Source: Acidobacteriota bacterium (GTDB taxonomy: Bacteria > Acidobacteriota > JAAYUB01 > JAMOQF01). Taken from it: a DNA stretch of 6,060 nucleotides. The stretch covers positions 1 through 6,060 of the forward strand of contig JALULU010000362.1 of the NCBI GenBank assembly GCA_027040585.1. The letters are read 5' to 3'. Of the stretch, positions 5,705-6,060 are shown one piece after another (position 1 is the first letter of the stretch; each line of letters opens with the position of its first letter). The translations under genes were made by a program, and so were the position numbers. Below the pieces are notes generated by a model. The model was not told where the DNA came from. It did no database searches and worked only from the letters and a program-made list of their open reading frames with translations.

Positions 5705-6060
5705 TTAAACCCTCTCCCATTTAAAATCTTTTATGTTTCTTTCTTCTTTACTGAAATTTAACCCTATTAAATAAATCTCTTTTACTTTATTTTTATACTT
5801 TTCAAAATATTTTTTCTCTTTAATTTGCTTTAAGGGATCTTCTTTTGCGTCAACTTTAAATTCAATTATGTATGCCTTGTCTGGAATGAGAATTGTCAAA
5901 TCAATCCTTCCTTTGTTTGTAACATCTTCAGCTATTAAATCAACTCCAAGGGATGAAAGAAAGGAGTAGATAACACTTCCATAGAACCCCTCATAACTTG
6001 CAAGTTCATTCTTTGTAAAGTTTGTGTAGGATATTGAGGAAAGCAGAGATTTAAAGCTTT
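5705..6060 (-). CDS. PD-(D/E)XK nuclease domain of an AAA-ATPase-like/DUF1703 protein, N-terminus cut by window edge
   Basis: The frame is open from the right edge to a TAA at 5705-5707 and shows the last 117 residues; the start is outside the window. The visible part matches the C-terminal nuclease domain (PDDEXK_9/DUF1703) of a large family that normally carries an N-terminal AAA-ATPase-like domain, giving about 500-570 aa in all. Family landmarks, counted in the visible part, are YTNFTKNELASYEGFYGSVI (11-30), EDVTNKGRIDLTI (44-56) with metal-binding Asp53, YIIEFKVD (63-70) with the ExK pair Glu66/Lys68, the conserved Gln78 in QIKEKKY, and the end VKEIYLIGLNF (92-102). The nuclease core therefore looks intact. 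These proteins occur in many copies in some anaerobes and Bacteroidetes; biological function is not established, although a role in DNA cleavage or mobility is often suggested. An ATG at 5899 is internal and not the real start. The gene is convergent with the pan operon. Confidence 0.85.
   Translation of the reverse strand, partial: SFKSLLSSISYTNFTKNELASYEGFYGSVIYSFLSSLGVDLIAEDVTNKGRIDLTILIPDKAYIIEFKVDAKEDPLKQIKEKKYFEKYKNKVKEIYLIGLNFSKEERNIKDFKWERV

Noticed and set aside
1..6060. CRISPR array, tRNA, rRNA, riboswitch or complete mobile element
   Set aside because: No regularly spaced repeats, cloverleaf signals, conserved rRNA stretches or transposase/integrase frames are visible, and the leaders ahead of panB and the divergent genes are too short for a riboswitch.

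Overview
This 6,060-base window comes from an AT-rich bacterial genome, roughly 30% G+C by eye. It looks like ordinary chromosome rather than phage or plasmid. The host is probably a Gram-negative-type (diderm) bacterium, perhaps an anaerobe or thermophile from a deltaproteobacteria-like lineage or a candidate phylum. That guess rests on the mix of families present (DUF4388 plus J-domain, DUF4139, DUF6599, AAA/PD-(D/E)XK) and is weak. No rRNA, tRNA, CRISPR array or transposase gene is visible.

Left part, minus strand (1-2531): a two-gene operon read leftwards. The first gene encodes a secreted or periplasmic DUF4139 protein of 469 aa. After a 15-nt gap with a good ribosome binding site comes a cytoplasmic protein with a DUF4388 (PATAN-like) N-terminal half and a J-domain carrying an intact HPD motif. 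That second gene runs off the left edge, so its C-terminus is missing.

Divergent promoter region (2532-2610): 79 nt hold two interleaved extended -10 promoters, one per direction. Their -10 boxes form the arms of a near-perfect inverted repeat. The leftward promoter is the better one.

Middle and right, plus strand (2611-5585): a short membrane-anchored DUF6599-like protein is followed by a compact pantothenate module. The module is panB (ketopantoate hydroxymethyltransferase), panC (pantothenate synthetase, overlapping panB by 26 nt) and a Rossmann/DUF2520 protein overlapping panC by 11 nt. The last gene is best read as a PanG-type ketopantoate reductase. If so, the three genes cover ketoisovalerate to ketopantoate to pantoate to pantothenate, with beta-alanine (PanD or another route) supplied from elsewhere. 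A candidate extended -10 promoter lies just ahead of panB.

Right edge (5581-6060): the pan operon faces a convergent minus-strand gene, of which only the C-terminal PD-(D/E)XK nuclease domain of an AAA-ATPase-like/DUF1703 protein is in view. The gap between them holds a locally GC-richer stretch with an imperfect inverted repeat and a second element resembling degraded dispersed intergenic repeats.

I see no convincing new defence or mobile system. The points most worth following are the panBC-DUF2520 arrangement, the DUF4388-J-domain fusion paired with a DUF4139 protein, the interleaved divergent promoters and the intergenic repeat.
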